NCBI GenBank assembly: GCA_020073005.1
Contig: JAIQFX010000034.1
Span: 1 to 63,615, forward strand
Direction of reading: 5' to 3'
Length of the DNA: 63,615 bases
From: Terriglobia bacterium
Lineage (GTDB): Bacteria > Acidobacteriota > Vicinamibacteria > Vicinamibacterales > CAVVIG01
Shown here: positions 17,363-25,638 of the stretch, piece by piece
Position numbering within the stretch: position 1 is the first letter of the stretch
How the letters are laid out: each line of letters starts with the position of its first letter
Made by a program: the position numbers and the translations under genes
The notes under the pieces: model-generated
Databases searched by the model: none
What the model was told of the DNA's origin: nothing
Seen by the model: only the letters and a program-made list of their open reading frames with translations

Positions 17363-18208
17363 CTACGCCGTGTGGCGGTGCGGCGCGCCCGCCTGACGCG
17401 CGCCGGCGCGGCGCATGATCGTTACGGGATCGCTCAGCCCGTGGCGCTCGGCGTTGGGCCGGGACTTCCAGATCTCGATCGCGTCGACGATCGCGCCGCC
17501 CGCACGCAGCACGTGCGCCTGAAGGACCCGCATCGCGCGTTCGGTCATGCCGCCGCCGGAGACGACCACGACGACCGGCTTCCCTCGCAGGTCGTGCAGG
17601 CGATCGACGTACTCGACGACGGCGCGGGCCGGACACCAGTTGTACGTTTGCGCTCCGAGCACGAGCAGGTCGTACGCGGACACGTCGGTCGGCGCCTCGC
17701 GGCTGGCCGTCGTGATGTCGACGCGCCAGCCCTGCGATTGCAGGCCTTCGGCGAACGCCAGCTGCATCCGGTGCTGGAAATGCTCCCGTCCTCGCCCGTG
17801 ATGATGAACGATCAACGCGCGCCCGGCGCGTCCGTCACCGCCGACTGTCGTCACGGGTGTGACCACCTCGGCGTTCGCCCGCCCGGTGAACCAGAGGTCG
17901 TAAAACACGAACCAGATACCGAACACGGCGAGCGTCATGAGCAGACTGAACACGCTCGCACGTGGCGAGGTGCGCGCGAGCATCACCGTCATCGCGGCCG
18001 CCGCCAGCAGAAGGGCGATCGAAACGGCGCCGACGTAATGGCGAAGCGTCCACGCGATCGACACGATGAGGCCGAGGATGACTCCGGCGGTGACGGCCAT
18101 CGCCCACACGCTGCCGATCCACCACGCCGCCAGGAACGCGTCCGCGAAGGCCATGATGGCCGCGGTCACGCCCAGCGATGCGACACGCCAACTCGATGGT
18201 GTGTACAT
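17363..18208 (-). CDS. Membrane protein with C-terminal flavodoxin-like domain, 281 aa
   Basis: The ATG at 18208 has GAGGGA upstream. Residues ~10-115 form four or five membrane helices (FADAFLAAWWIGSVWAMAVTAGVILGLIVSIAW and following). Residues ~130-280 form a flavodoxin/NADPH-quinone-reductase-like domain: ALIVHHHGRGREHFQHRMQLAFAEGLQSQGW at the flavin phosphate loop, YDLLVLGAQTYNWCPARAVVEYVDRL, KPVVVVVSGGGMTERAMRVLQ. The loop is less glycine/threonine-rich than in classic flavodoxin. A membrane-flavodoxin fusion suggests electron transfer at the membrane. It starts eight bases after the cDPGS-like gene, so it belongs to that operon. Confidence 0.7.
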   Translation of the reverse strand: MYTPSSWRVASLGVTAAIMAFADAFLAAWWIGSVWAMAVTAGVILGLIVSIAWTLRHYVGAVSIALLLAAAAMTVMLARTSPRASVFSLLMTLAVFGIWFVFYDLWFTGRANAEVVTPVTTVGGDGRAGRALIVHHHGRGREHFQHRMQLAFAEGLQSQGWRVDITTASREAPTDVSAYDLLVLGAQTYNWCPARAVVEYVDRLHDLRGKPVVVVVSGGGMTERAMRVLQAHVLRAGGAIVDAIEIWKSRPNAERHGLSDPVTIMRRAGARQAGAPHRHTA

Positions 18209-18216
18209 CTCGTCCC

Positions 18217-19575
18217 TCAGCCTTCCTGCGTCACGCCGACGGGCACGGCGTGCGGCGCGCGTGCGAGAAAGCCGGCCACGACGTCGGCGAGCGTCGGCTG
18301 ACCGATTTCCTGCAGCTCGTAGCGCGCGCGGACAACGAGCTGGTGGATCGTCACCAGCCTCGTGAGATCGATCGGCGTCCCGACGATGACGGTGTCGCAC
18401 GGCACCCGCGCGATCGTCGCTTCGAGGTCGCGCACCTGTTGATCGCCGTAGCCCATCGCGGGCAGCAGCGTGCCGATCGCCGGGTAGGTCTTGAACGTCT
18501 CGGCGAGGCTGCCGACGGCGAAGGGTCTCGGATCGACGATCTCGCGCGCGCCGAGTTTTCTCGCGATGACCGTCCCCGCGCCGAACCGCATCTCGCCGTG
18601 CGTCACGGTCGGACCATCCTCCACGACCAGCACGCGACGCCCGGTGACGCGCTCGGGATGGTCGGCCGTCACCGGCGAGGCGGCCTCGACGATGGTCGCC
18701 CGGGGATTCGCGCCGCGGATGTGGCGGCGGAGCTCCTCGGTCGCCTGCAGATCCGCCGTGTCGATCTTGTTGATGACCACGACGTCCGCCATGCGCAGGT
18801 TCGCCTCGCCCGGGTAGTAGGTCAGCTCGTTGCCGAGGCGCAGCGGATCGGCGACCACGATGTGCAGATCCGGCCGATAGAACGAGAAGTCGTTGTTCCC
18901 GCCGTCCCAGAGAATCACGTCGGCGGCCGATTCCGCGTCCTTCAGGATGGCCGCGTAGTCGACTCCGGCATAGACCGTCGTTCCGGCGACGATGTGCGGC
19001 TCGTACTCCTCGATCTCTTCGATCGTGCAATGGTGCCGCGCGAGATCGGCGAGCGTCACGAACCGCTGCACGCGCTGCGCGACGAGATCGCCGTACGGCA
19101 TCGGGTGGCGCACGACCGCGACCTTGCGTCCGCCGTCCTGCAGCAGCCGCGCGACGCGACGCGTCGTCTGGCTCTTGCCGGCGCCGGTGCGCACGGCGCA
19201 GATCGAGATGACCGGCTTCCGGCTCGTCAGCATCGTCACGCCCGGCCCGAGCAGCACGAAGTCCGCGCCCGCCGCGTTGGCGATCGCGCTCCGGTGCATC
19301 ACGTACACGTACGAGACGTCGCTGTACGAGAAGACGACCTGCCGGACCGCGTGCGCGCCGATCAGCGCCGGCAGTCCGGCCTCGTCGAAGATCGGAATGC
19401 CCGCGGGATACAGACGGCCCGCGAGCTCCGGCGGATAGCGCCGATCGGCGATGTTGGGAATCTGCGCGGCCGTGAACCCGACGACGTCGTAGCGCGCATC
19501 GTCGCGGTAGACGACGTTGAAGTTGTGGAAGTCGCGGCCCGCGGCCCCCAGAATCAGCGTGCGAATGCGATCCAT
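18217..19575 (-). CDS. Cyclic 2,3-diphosphoglycerate synthetase-like GTPase family protein
   Basis: 452 residues matching the family annotated as cyclic 2,3-diphosphoglycerate synthetase (cpgS): N-terminal Rossmann-like ILGAAGRDFHNFN, VVFSYSDVSYVYVM, then a P-loop-like segment ICAVRTGAGKSQTTRR, DVILWDGGNNDFSFYRPDLHIVV, and VVVINKIDTAD, a GTPase-type NKxD motif. The biochemistry is established in a methanogen; bacterial homologues next to carbamate kinase have no proven role. The first codons overlap carbamate kinase by 22 bases, so the two are tightly coupled. A nucleotide-dependent phosphotransfer linked to carbamoyl phosphate is a plausible guess. Confidence 0.75.
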   Translation of the reverse strand: MDRIRTLILGAAGRDFHNFNVVYRDDARYDVVGFTAAQIPNIADRRYPPELAGRLYPAGIPIFDEAGLPALIGAHAVRQVVFSYSDVSYVYVMHRSAIANAAGADFVLLGPGVTMLTSRKPVISICAVRTGAGKSQTTRRVARLLQDGGRKVAVVRHPMPYGDLVAQRVQRFVTLADLARHHCTIEEIEEYEPHIVAGTTVYAGVDYAAILKDAESAADVILWDGGNNDFSFYRPDLHIVVADPLRLGNELTYYPGEANLRMADVVVINKIDTADLQATEELRRHIRGANPRATIVEAASPVTADHPERVTGRRVLVVEDGPTVTHGEMRFGAGTVIARKLGAREIVDPRPFAVGSLAETFKTYPAIGTLLPAMGYGDQQVRDLEATIARVPCDTVIVGTPIDLTRLVTIHQLVVRARYELQEIGQPTLADVVAGFLARAPHAVPVGVTQEG

Positions 19576-20525
19576 GATGACCCTCGTGCGCGGGCGGTCA
19601 CGTGCGTGCCCGCCCGGCCGCTGAGTGCGAGATTCAACTGGTCCGACGCGGCGATGATCGCTTCCCGGCCGCCCGCGTCGACGAAGCGCAGCGCCGCCTC
19701 CACCTTCGGGCCCATCGTGCCCGGCGGAAACTGCCCCTCGCCGGCCGCGCGGCGCAGATCGTCGGCGGTGACCTGATCAAGACCGCGCGCGTCCGGCGCG
19801 CCGAAATCCAGGTAGACGCGATCCACATCAGTCGAGAGCACGAGGCGATCGACGTGCAGGCGACTCGCGAGCAGCGCCGAGGCGAGGTCCTTGTCCACCA
19901 CGGCCTCCACGCCGCTGAGTCTGTGGTCGTGGCGCACGACGGGGATGCCGCCGCCGCCCAGCGTGATCACCACGGTGTTCGCGTCGACCAGCGCGCGAAT
20001 CGCCCGCTCCTCCACGATCTCGAGCGGCTCTGGCGAGGGCACGACCCGGCGGTAGCCGTGCGGCGGTTCCTCGACGAGGATCCAGCCGGAGGATCGACGG
20101 GCGTCGGCTTCCTCGCGCGTGTAGAACGGGCCGACGGGTTTCGTCGGTCGCGCGAAGCCCGGGTCCGCGGGATCGACCACGACCTGCGCGAGCACGGTCG
20201 CCACCGGACTCCGGAGCCCGCGCTCCGCCAGCGCATCTTCGAGCGCCTGTTGCAGCAGAAGACCGATTTCTCCCTGCGTGCTGGCGACGCAGACGTCGAG
20301 CGGCAACGGATAGGCCTCGCCGGCGGCGCGCTCCGATCGCAGGAGCGCGGCGCCCACCTGCGGTCCGTTGCCGTGCGTGATCACGACGCGCCATCCGCGG
20401 GACACGACGCGCGCGATCGCGGCGCACGTCCGCGCGGCGTGGGCGCGCTGCGCCGAGACGGTCGGCGCCTCGCCCGCCGGCAGCAGCGCGTTCCCGCCGA
20501 TGGCGACGAGCACGGTTGGGGGCAT
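19554..20525 (-). CDS. arcC: Carbamate kinase
   Basis: 323 residues, amino-acid-kinase fold: VLVAIGGNALLP at the start, VVITHGNGPQVG, STQGEIGLLLQQAL, THVT at the C-terminus, ITLGGGGIPVV, VVDKDLASALLA, LVLSTDVDRVYLDFG and GTMGPKVEAALRFV. It makes ATP from carbamoyl phosphate and ADP, releasing NH3 and CO2. It follows ornithine carbamoyltransferase by 13 bases, giving the last two steps of the arginine deiminase route, but no arginine deiminase gene (arcA) is in the window. Citrulline or another carbamoyl source may therefore be used, or arcA lies elsewhere. Confidence 0.92.
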   Translation of the reverse strand: MPPTVLVAIGGNALLPAGEAPTVSAQRAHAARTCAAIARVVSRGWRVVITHGNGPQVGAALLRSERAAGEAYPLPLDVCVASTQGEIGLLLQQALEDALAERGLRSPVATVLAQVVVDPADPGFARPTKPVGPFYTREEADARRSSGWILVEEPPHGYRRVVPSPEPLEIVEERAIRALVDANTVVITLGGGGIPVVRHDHRLSGVEAVVDKDLASALLASRLHVDRLVLSTDVDRVYLDFGAPDARGLDQVTADDLRRAAGEGQFPPGTMGPKVEAALRFVDAGGREAIIAASDQLNLALSGRAGTHVTARARGSSWIAFAR

Positions 20526-20538
20526 CGCTGCGCTCCCC

Positions 20539-21519
20539 TCACGACGTCCAGCGCCCGCCGCCGAGGAGCGCGACGAGCAGCGCCTTCTCGGTGTGCAGAC
20601 GGTTGGCGGCCTGCTGGAAGACGCGCGATCGCCGTCCGTCGATCACGTCCGACGCGACTTCCTGTCCACGATGCGCCGGGAGGCAGTGCATGAAGATCGC
20701 GTCCGGCCGCGCGCGCTCGAACAGTTTCGCCGTGACCTGGAAATGCGCGAACGCGTGTCGCCGGGCTTCCGCTTCCGCCTCCTGCCCCATGCTGATCCAC
20801 GTGTCCGTGTAGATCACGTCCGCCTCTTCCACGGCGTCCTCGGGCACCGACGTCACGCGACACGCGATGCCCGGCTCGACCTCGTGCTGGTGCGCCCACC
20901 GCAACACGTCAGGCCGCGGCTCGTACCCGGGCGGCGTGGCGATCGTCATGCGGACGCCGAGCAGCGCGGCGCCGAAGATGAGCGAAGTCGCGACGTTGTT
21001 GCCGTCGCCCACGAACGCGAGACGCAGGCCGCGCCACGTGCCCCTGTTCTCGTGCATCGTCAGGAAGTCGGCGAGCGCCTGACAGGGATGGCTGAAATCG
21101 CTCAGCGCGTTGATGACTGGAACCGAGGCGGCCGCCGCGAGCTGCTCGACCGTGTCGTGCGCAAACGTGCGGAGGACGATCGCGTCGACCATGTGCTCCA
21201 GCGTGCGCGCCACATCGTGAATCGACTCCCGCTGGCCGAGACCGACGTCCTGCGGGGCCAGGTAGATCGCGTGGGCGCCGAGCTGATGGCTCGCGACGTC
21301 GAGCGACACGCGCGTTCGCAGCGACGGCTTTTCGAAGAGCATCGCGATCGTCCTGCCCGACAGCGCGCCGGCGCACTGGCCCGGATCCCGTTTCAGGTCC
21401 GCGCCCAGCGCAATCAGCGAGAGCAGCTCGTCGGAGGTGAGGTCGCGGATCGACAGGACATCCCGGCCACACAGCGCGACCCAGGCATCACGGCGAAGTG
21501 CGGCAAGCGTGAGTGCCAT
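20539..21519 (-). CDS. Ornithine carbamoyltransferase
   Basis: 326 residues. Carbamoyl-phosphate site FEKPSLRTRVSLD, then VLRTFAHDTVEQLAAAA, the HPCQALADF motif, FVGDGNNVATS for ornithine, and HCLPAHRGQEVASDVIDG near the end. It interconverts carbamoyl phosphate plus ornithine with citrulline. Placement before carbamate kinase suggests the catabolic direction (arcB-like), but residue identity does not separate argF from arcB, so I give no symbol. The ATG at 21519 follows GAGGT. The operon continues with arcC, the cDPGS-like gene and the membrane flavodoxin. Confidence 0.9.
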   Translation of the reverse strand: MALTLAALRRDAWVALCGRDVLSIRDLTSDELLSLIALGADLKRDPGQCAGALSGRTIAMLFEKPSLRTRVSLDVASHQLGAHAIYLAPQDVGLGQRESIHDVARTLEHMVDAIVLRTFAHDTVEQLAAAASVPVINALSDFSHPCQALADFLTMHENRGTWRGLRLAFVGDGNNVATSLIFGAALLGVRMTIATPPGYEPRPDVLRWAHQHEVEPGIACRVTSVPEDAVEEADVIYTDTWISMGQEAEAEARRHAFAHFQVTAKLFERARPDAIFMHCLPAHRGQEVASDVIDGRRSRVFQQAANRLHTEKALLVALLGGGRWTS

Positions 21520-21615
21520 GGAACCTCATGCACCTTAAGGGCAACGCGCGTGCCGTCAGGAAGCTCGCTTTCCACGCCACCATTCGCGCGTCGCATGCGA
21601 GAAGGCAGCGCCAAT

Positions 21616-21643
21616 GCCGGAAACCCGGCGGGCCCGGGCCGCC
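21616..21643 (-). terminator. GC-rich hairpins between DUF3175 gene and ornithine carbamoyltransferase
   Basis: GCCGG-AAAC-CCGGC at 21616-21629, and an overlapping alternative GGCGG...CCGCC at 21627-21643. They follow the DUF3175 stop. No T-run, so they may attenuate rather than end transcription. Confidence 0.3.
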
Positions 21644-21657
21644 AGGTGTCTGCGTCG

Positions 21658-21951
21658 CTACGGCAGTCTGCGCTGAAGGATCCGCTTGGCGCCCTCGAGT
21701 TCCTTGCGGCGGCGCGGCGACAGGTTCCTCCCCGCCCGATTGATGAAGTACTGAATCATTCGGATCGCCGAGCCCACGCCCTTCGGTGAGACGTCGCGCC
21801 GCGCCATCGTGCGGGCAATCTCGCGCGCCGAGCGCGTGAAGATGCCCGGAGGAGGCACGGTGGAGACAGTGGTGACGGTCTGGACCCAGAGTCTTCCGGT
21901 AGGCTTCGTCCTCCCGGACGAGGGCGATCGCGTTCGCGTCGCGAGTCTCAT
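21658..21951 (-). CDS. DUF3175 family protein, 97 aa
   Basis: The second half matches DUF3175: GIFTRSAREIARTMARRDVSPKGVGSAIRMIQYFINRAGRNLSP, with the hallmark FYINRAGKNL-like stretch and a basic C-terminus (RRKELEGAKRILQRR). The function of this family is unknown; it is often seen with stress and DNA-repair genes. I prefer the ATG at 21951, nine bases after GGCGGAG; the ATG at 21960 would be contiguous with that site. It lies upstream of the ornithine carbamoyltransferase operon on the same strand, 138 bases away. Confidence 0.75.
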   Translation of the reverse strand: MRLATRTRSPSSGRTKPTGRLWVQTVTTVSTVPPPGIFTRSAREIARTMARRDVSPKGVGSAIRMIQYFINRAGRNLSPRRRKELEGAKRILQRRLP

Positions 21952-22067
21952 GACCGTCATCTCCGCCCATCACCTTTGTGTGCATGCGTCGTGCCCGCCT
22001 GGCACCTGACTTGCGGTGATTCGGAGTGAGCGGGAGGACGGTTACGGCAGGACTCCGCCTGGATGTG

Positions 22068-23246
22068 ATGCGGCGGTTGGCGATGGCCGGCCTGGCGATC
22101 ACGGCGATCGTCGTGCTCGGCGCGACCGCCACGCGCGATGTCCACGGACTCTCGCTCGTCGTGCGCGCCGCCGATCTCGAGGGTCCCTTCCGGCGCGTCG
22201 TCGATTTCGACACGGTCCCCATCGTCGAGCGAATCGTGGCCGCGCGCACGCGCAGCGGCACGCTGCGCGCCCGCGTCTACGCGCCGCGTGGGGCGTCTCG
22301 CCAGACCGTGCTGCTCGTCTCGGGCCTGCACGCGGCCGGGATCGACGAACCGCGTCTCGTCGTGCTGGCGCGCGAGCTTGCGAAGAGCCGCGTGACCGTG
22401 GTCACGCCAGAGATCGACGAGCTGGCGCGCTTCGAGATCACCGCGCGGCTCACCGATCGCATCGAGGACACCGCGGCGTGGCTGGCCGGCGACCGCGGCC
22501 TCGCCCCGAGCGGCCGCATCGGGCTGATGGGCATTAGCTTCAGCGGCGGTCTCTCCATCGTCGCCGCCGGACGGCCCTCGCTCCACGATCGCCTGTTGTA
22601 CGTGTTCTCGTTCGGCGGGCACGACGATCTGCGACGCGTGCTCGAATATTTCTGCACGGGGCCGGAGCGTGAGGCGCTCGGGGCCGGCCGTGGCGAGCCG
22701 GCGCTGGCGCTGCCCGTGCGCGCCGCGCACGACTACGGCGTCGCGATCGTCCTGCTGACGGTCGCCGAACGTCTGGTGCCGGCCGATCAGATCGCGCCGC
22801 TTCGCGACGCCGTGCGACGGTTTCTGTGGGCCTCGTATCTCGACGGCGTCGACAAGCCGCAGGCGGAGCGCGAGTTCGCCGCCTTGCGCGCCGTCGCGCG
22901 TCAGTTGCCCGAACCGGCGGCGACGCTGCTCGACGAAGTCAACAATCGCGACGTCGAGCACCTCGGCCACCGGTTGTTGCCTTTCATCGGTTACTACGTC
23001 GATGAGCCGGCGCTTTCCCCCGCGCGGTCGCCGCACCCGGCCGCGCCCGTCTTTCTGCTGCACGGCAAGGACGACAACGTCATCCCCGCCGCCGAATCGC
23101 AGCGCATGGCGGCGCGGCTGCGCGGCCAGGTGCCCGTGCGCCTTCTTCTGACTGACCTGATCTCTCACGCCGCCGCCGATCAGCCCGCGCGCGTCGTGGA
23201 TGTGTTCAGGCTCGCCGGATTCTGGGGCGATCTGCTGGCCCGGTGA
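22068..23246 (+). CDS. Alpha/beta hydrolase-fold exported protein, 392 aa
   Basis: From the ATG at 22068 the N-terminus MRRLAMAGLAITAIVVLGATA is a signal peptide or membrane anchor; the GTG at 22026 would add 14 residues. The rest is an alpha/beta hydrolase: TVLLVSGLHAAGID near the oxyanion strand, nucleophile elbow GISFSGGLS, VFLLHGKDDNVIPAAESQRMA carrying the acid, and DLISHAAADQ with the likely histidine. No lid or substrate signature recognised, so an esterase or peptidase on the periplasmic side is the most I would claim. Confidence 0.72.
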   Translation: MRRLAMAGLAITAIVVLGATATRDVHGLSLVVRAADLEGPFRRVVDFDTVPIVERIVAARTRSGTLRARVYAPRGASRQTVLLVSGLHAAGIDEPRLVVLARELAKSRVTVVTPEIDELARFEITARLTDRIEDTAAWLAGDRGLAPSGRIGLMGISFSGGLSIVAAGRPSLHDRLLYVFSFGGHDDLRRVLEYFCTGPEREALGAGRGEPALALPVRAAHDYGVAIVLLTVAERLVPADQIAPLRDAVRRFLWASYLDGVDKPQAEREFAALRAVARQLPEPAATLLDEVNNRDVEHLGHRLLPFIGYYVDEPALSPARSPHPAAPVFLLHGKDDNVIPAAESQRMAARLRGQVPVRLLLTDLISHAAADQPARVVDVFRLAGFWGDLLAR

Positions 23247-23265
23247 GGCGATCGGTTGCGGATGC

Positions 23266-23280
23266 GCGCGGCCGCCGCGC
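23266..23280. terminator. Hairpin between convergent genes
   Basis: GCGCGG, loop CCG, CCGCGC in the 42-base gap between the stops at 23246 and 23289: six G-C pairs, no T-run. It could serve both strands. Confidence 0.35.
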
Positions 23281-23288
23281 CGGCGACG

Positions 23289-24191
23289 TCAGGACTTCAG
23301 CGTGAGCACCGGACAGGTCGCGCGCCGCACCACGTGATTGGTCGTCGATCCGAACAGCATCACATCGAGCGGGTTGCGGCCGCGGACGCCTATGACGATC
23401 AGATCGGCCTTTTCGCGTTCAGCGGCTTCCAGGATCCTCCGGTACGGCTTGCCGTGATCGACGTGCGTTTCCGGCTGGCACCACGTTCGAATGTCAGCGG
23501 TGACCAGCGCGTCGAGTTGCTGCCGCGCCTGCTGCTCGACGACGCGCCGGAATTCGGGCGTGTCGAATCTCGCAACGAGCACGTCCTCCGCAGGCACCGA
23601 TTCGAAGACGTGCAGGAGGCTCAGGCGCGCGTCGGACTCCTTCGCGATCGCGCATGCGAACGTGAAGGCGGACAACGAAGACTCGGAAAAATCGATCGGG
23701 CACAGCAGGCGCTTGTACGGCAGCGTCCCCGTCGACACCGCCGCCGGCGGGACGGTCAGCACCGGACACGCCGCTTTGCGCAGGACTTTCTCGGCCACCG
23801 ATCCGAGCAGGAAGCGCTCGAGCGCGCTGTGGCCGTGCGTGCCGATCACGAGCAGGTCGGCGGGCAGGGCGGCCGCGCAGTCGACGATGCGCGCCGCCGG
23901 GTTGCCGTCCTCGACGCGCACGTCGGTCTGCAGTCCGGCCGCAATCGCCGGCGCCAGCCACGCGCGCAGATGTTCGGCCAGCGCCTGGTGTTCCGCCGGC
24001 CCGGCCCAGGGGTTGCGCGGAGGATCCGCGAAGAACACCATCGGTGGCTGGAGCAGCAGGGCCGGCGGGATCACGTGCAGCGCCGTGATCTGCGAGTGAT
24101 ACCACCGCCCGATTGCCACCGCGTGGTTCAGCGCCAGGCGTGACGTATCGGAGAAGTCAACAGGACACAGAATGCGCCGAACTTCGATCAC
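23289..24191 (-). CDS. Tandem universal stress protein (UspA x2), 300 aa
   Basis: Two UspA domains in one chain. Domain 1 (about 1-145) begins RRILCPVDFSDTSRLALNHA and has DLLVIGTHGHSALERFLLGSVAEKVLRKAACPVLTV; domain 2 (about 155-300) begins KRLLCPIDFSESSLSAFTFA and ends DLIVIGVRGRNPLDVMLFGSTTNHVVRRATCPVLTL. Both carry the G-x2-G-x9-G-[ST] ATP-binding pattern, so it is probably an ATP-binding type. Start at the GTG at 24191 with GGAG five bases upstream. The mirror-placed gene at 24722 encodes a second tandem UspA. Confidence 0.92.
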   Translation of the reverse strand: MIEVRRILCPVDFSDTSRLALNHAVAIGRWYHSQITALHVIPPALLLQPPMVFFADPPRNPWAGPAEHQALAEHLRAWLAPAIAAGLQTDVRVEDGNPAARIVDCAAALPADLLVIGTHGHSALERFLLGSVAEKVLRKAACPVLTVPPAAVSTGTLPYKRLLCPIDFSESSLSAFTFACAIAKESDARLSLLHVFESVPAEDVLVARFDTPEFRRVVEQQARQQLDALVTADIRTWCQPETHVDHGKPYRRILEAAEREKADLIVIGVRGRNPLDVMLFGSTTNHVVRRATCPVLTLKS

Positions 24192-24224
24192 AGCGTCTCC
24201 AACCGCCCGGGCCCCGGCGCGCGT

Positions 24225-24542
24225 TCAGTGCGGCCAGCGGTCCGCCCGATTTTTCGGGTCGCGGAAGATCGGGAGCCACGCGGCCGCGCAGGCTTTGTGG
24301 TACGCGGAGCCGGCGTGCAGCAACGGTTGCAGACAGATCTCGCCTTCGGCCGAGCATCCGGCTTCCAGACACGGCTCGCCCTTGGCGCACTCTTCGGTGT
24401 AGTGCTTCTCGAGAAGCGCGCAGGCGGCGAGGAACGGCCGCCGCTGCTCGATCGCCAGCCACTCCGCGAGCTCGGCCTTCGTGAACCGGCCCTCCGCCGC
24501 CATCGCCATCACCTGCTCCGGCGAATACGTCTTGGTCTCCAC
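24225..24542 (-). CDS. Cysteine-containing hypothetical protein, 105 aa
   Basis: Family not recognised. An N-terminal helical half (SPEQVMAMAAEGRFTKAELAEWLAIEQRRPFLAACALLEKHY) is followed by a segment with five closely spaced Cys (EECAKGEPCLEAGCSAEGEICLQ, then HKACAA), suggestive of metal or disulfide bonding. It lies 33 bases before the tandem UspA gene on the same strand and is probably its operon leader. It diverges from the other UspA gene across 179 bases. Confidence 0.55.
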   Translation of the reverse strand: METKTYSPEQVMAMAAEGRFTKAELAEWLAIEQRRPFLAACALLEKHYTEECAKGEPCLEAGCSAEGEICLQPLLHAGSAYHKACAAAWLPIFRDPKNRADRWPH

Positions 24543-24648
24543 GTCACCCTCCCGTGGCGCGCCGCCACTCCGGCGCGAGTGAGCGCAATCGACGTGCCGG
24601 ACGATCCAGCCCCATTTCCGGGAGGAAATTCAGTGATATGCGGCCATT

Positions 24649-24662
24649 GCCGGAAAACCGGC
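24649..24662. repeat. GCCGG-AAAA-CCGGC hairpin in the divergent gap before uspA
   Basis: Perfect inverted repeat (TGCCGG/CCGGCA counting the flanking pair) with an AAAA loop. Nearly the same hairpin with loop AAAC occurs at 21616-21629. It lies between two divergent stress genes, so it is not a simple terminator. Confidence 0.35.
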
Positions 24663-24691
24663 AGTCGATAGGGCTCGAGCCTTGCAGTCGC

Positions 24692-24697
24692 TATACT
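24692..24697 (+). promoter_or_regulatory. -10 hexamer TATACT for the 24722 UspA gene
   Basis: TATACT 24 bases before the ATG, followed by ribosome site AGAGGTG at 24711-24717. No good -35 at the usual spacing, so activation by a regulator is possible. Confidence 0.4.
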
Positions 24698-24721
24698 CGG
24701 AAAATTCGCCAGAGGTGACTG

Positions 24722-25582
24722 ATGTCGACGATTCGCCATGTCTTGTGTCCCTACGACTTCTCAGTTCAGGGCCGGCAGATTGCGCCGTTCGTGCAGGCGC
24801 TGGCCGCGCGCTGCGAGGCGCGCGTCACGCTCTTCGGCGTCGTGCCGCCAATCTGGGACGTGGCACCGATCGGCAGCGAGATTTTCGCCGGCGAGAACAC
24901 GTCGGAGTGGGAACGGGAGCTCAAGTCACGGCTGGAGCTGGAGCTCACGACGGAACTGGCCGGCGTGACCGTCGAACGCGCGACTGAGTCTGGCGATCCG
25001 GCGCTGAAGATCGTCGAGTTCGCGCGCGATCACGCCGTCGATCTGATCATGATGCCGACGCACGGGCTCGGGCTGTTCAGGAGTCTCCTGCTCGGATCCG
25101 TCACGGCGAAGGTGCTGCACGATGCCGCGTGTCCGGTCTGGACGGCGACGCACGCCGAGGAACAGCGCAGCCGGCCGCTGCCCGCGACGATTCTCTGCGC
25201 CGTCGACGGCACCGCCGAGAGCACGAAGCTGCTGCAATGGGCCGCGCCGTTCAGCGCCGCCCTCGGCGCCACGCTGAAGCTCCTGCACGTCGTCGGCGCG
25301 ATCACCGACTGGCCGTCGCTCGAGCGCGAGCAGCTGCTGCAGGATCGCATCCGCGACACCGCGCGCGCCCGCATCGAAGACCTTCAGAAGGCGGCGCACG
25401 TGCTGGCGCCGCTGCGCGTCGCGGTCGGCGACGTCGTCGAGACGATCGTGGAGGAAGCGCGCCAGGAAAACGCCGATCTGATTCTGATTGCGCGCGGATC
25501 GCTGACCGCGCCGCTCGCCCGCCTGCGCACGCGCGCCTACGGGATCATCCGGCGATCGCCGTGCCCGGTGTTGAGCGTGTAG
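24722..25582 (+). CDS. Tandem universal stress protein (UspA x2), 286 aa
   Basis: Domain 1 starts RHVLCPYDFSVQGRQIAPFVQAL and has DLIMMPTHGLGLFRSLLLGSVTAKVLHDAACPVWT; domain 2 starts TILCAVDGTAESTKLLQWAAPF and ends ADLILIARGSLTAPLARLRTRAYGIIRRSPCPVLSV. Domain 1 keeps the ATP-binding G-x2-G-x9-GS pattern; domain 2 has ARGSLTAPLARLRTRA, which lacks it, so only one half probably binds nucleotide. Distinct in sequence from the 23289 protein. AGAGGTG precedes the ATG. Confidence 0.92.
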   Translation: MSTIRHVLCPYDFSVQGRQIAPFVQALAARCEARVTLFGVVPPIWDVAPIGSEIFAGENTSEWERELKSRLELELTTELAGVTVERATESGDPALKIVEFARDHAVDLIMMPTHGLGLFRSLLLGSVTAKVLHDAACPVWTATHAEEQRSRPLPATILCAVDGTAESTKLLQWAAPFSAALGATLKLLHVVGAITDWPSLEREQLLQDRIRDTARARIEDLQKAAHVLAPLRVAVGDVVETIVEEARQENADLILIARGSLTAPLARLRTRAYGIIRRSPCPVLSV

Positions 25583-25600
25583 CCCGCCCATATATATAAG

Positions 25601-25617
25601 GTCCGGCCGCCCCGGAC
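25601..25617 (+). terminator. Hairpin after uspA
   Basis: GTCCGG, loop CCGCC, CCGGAC, 18 bases after the stop. No T-run, so efficiency is uncertain. Confidence 0.35.
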
Positions 25618-25638
25618 GGGTCGCGCGGAAGACGGCCC

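Noticed and set aside
18209-19030. Fusion of the membrane flavodoxin with a longer N-terminus
   Set aside because: The extension is antisense-like shadow of the cDPGS-like gene; the ATG at 18208 has its own ribosome site.
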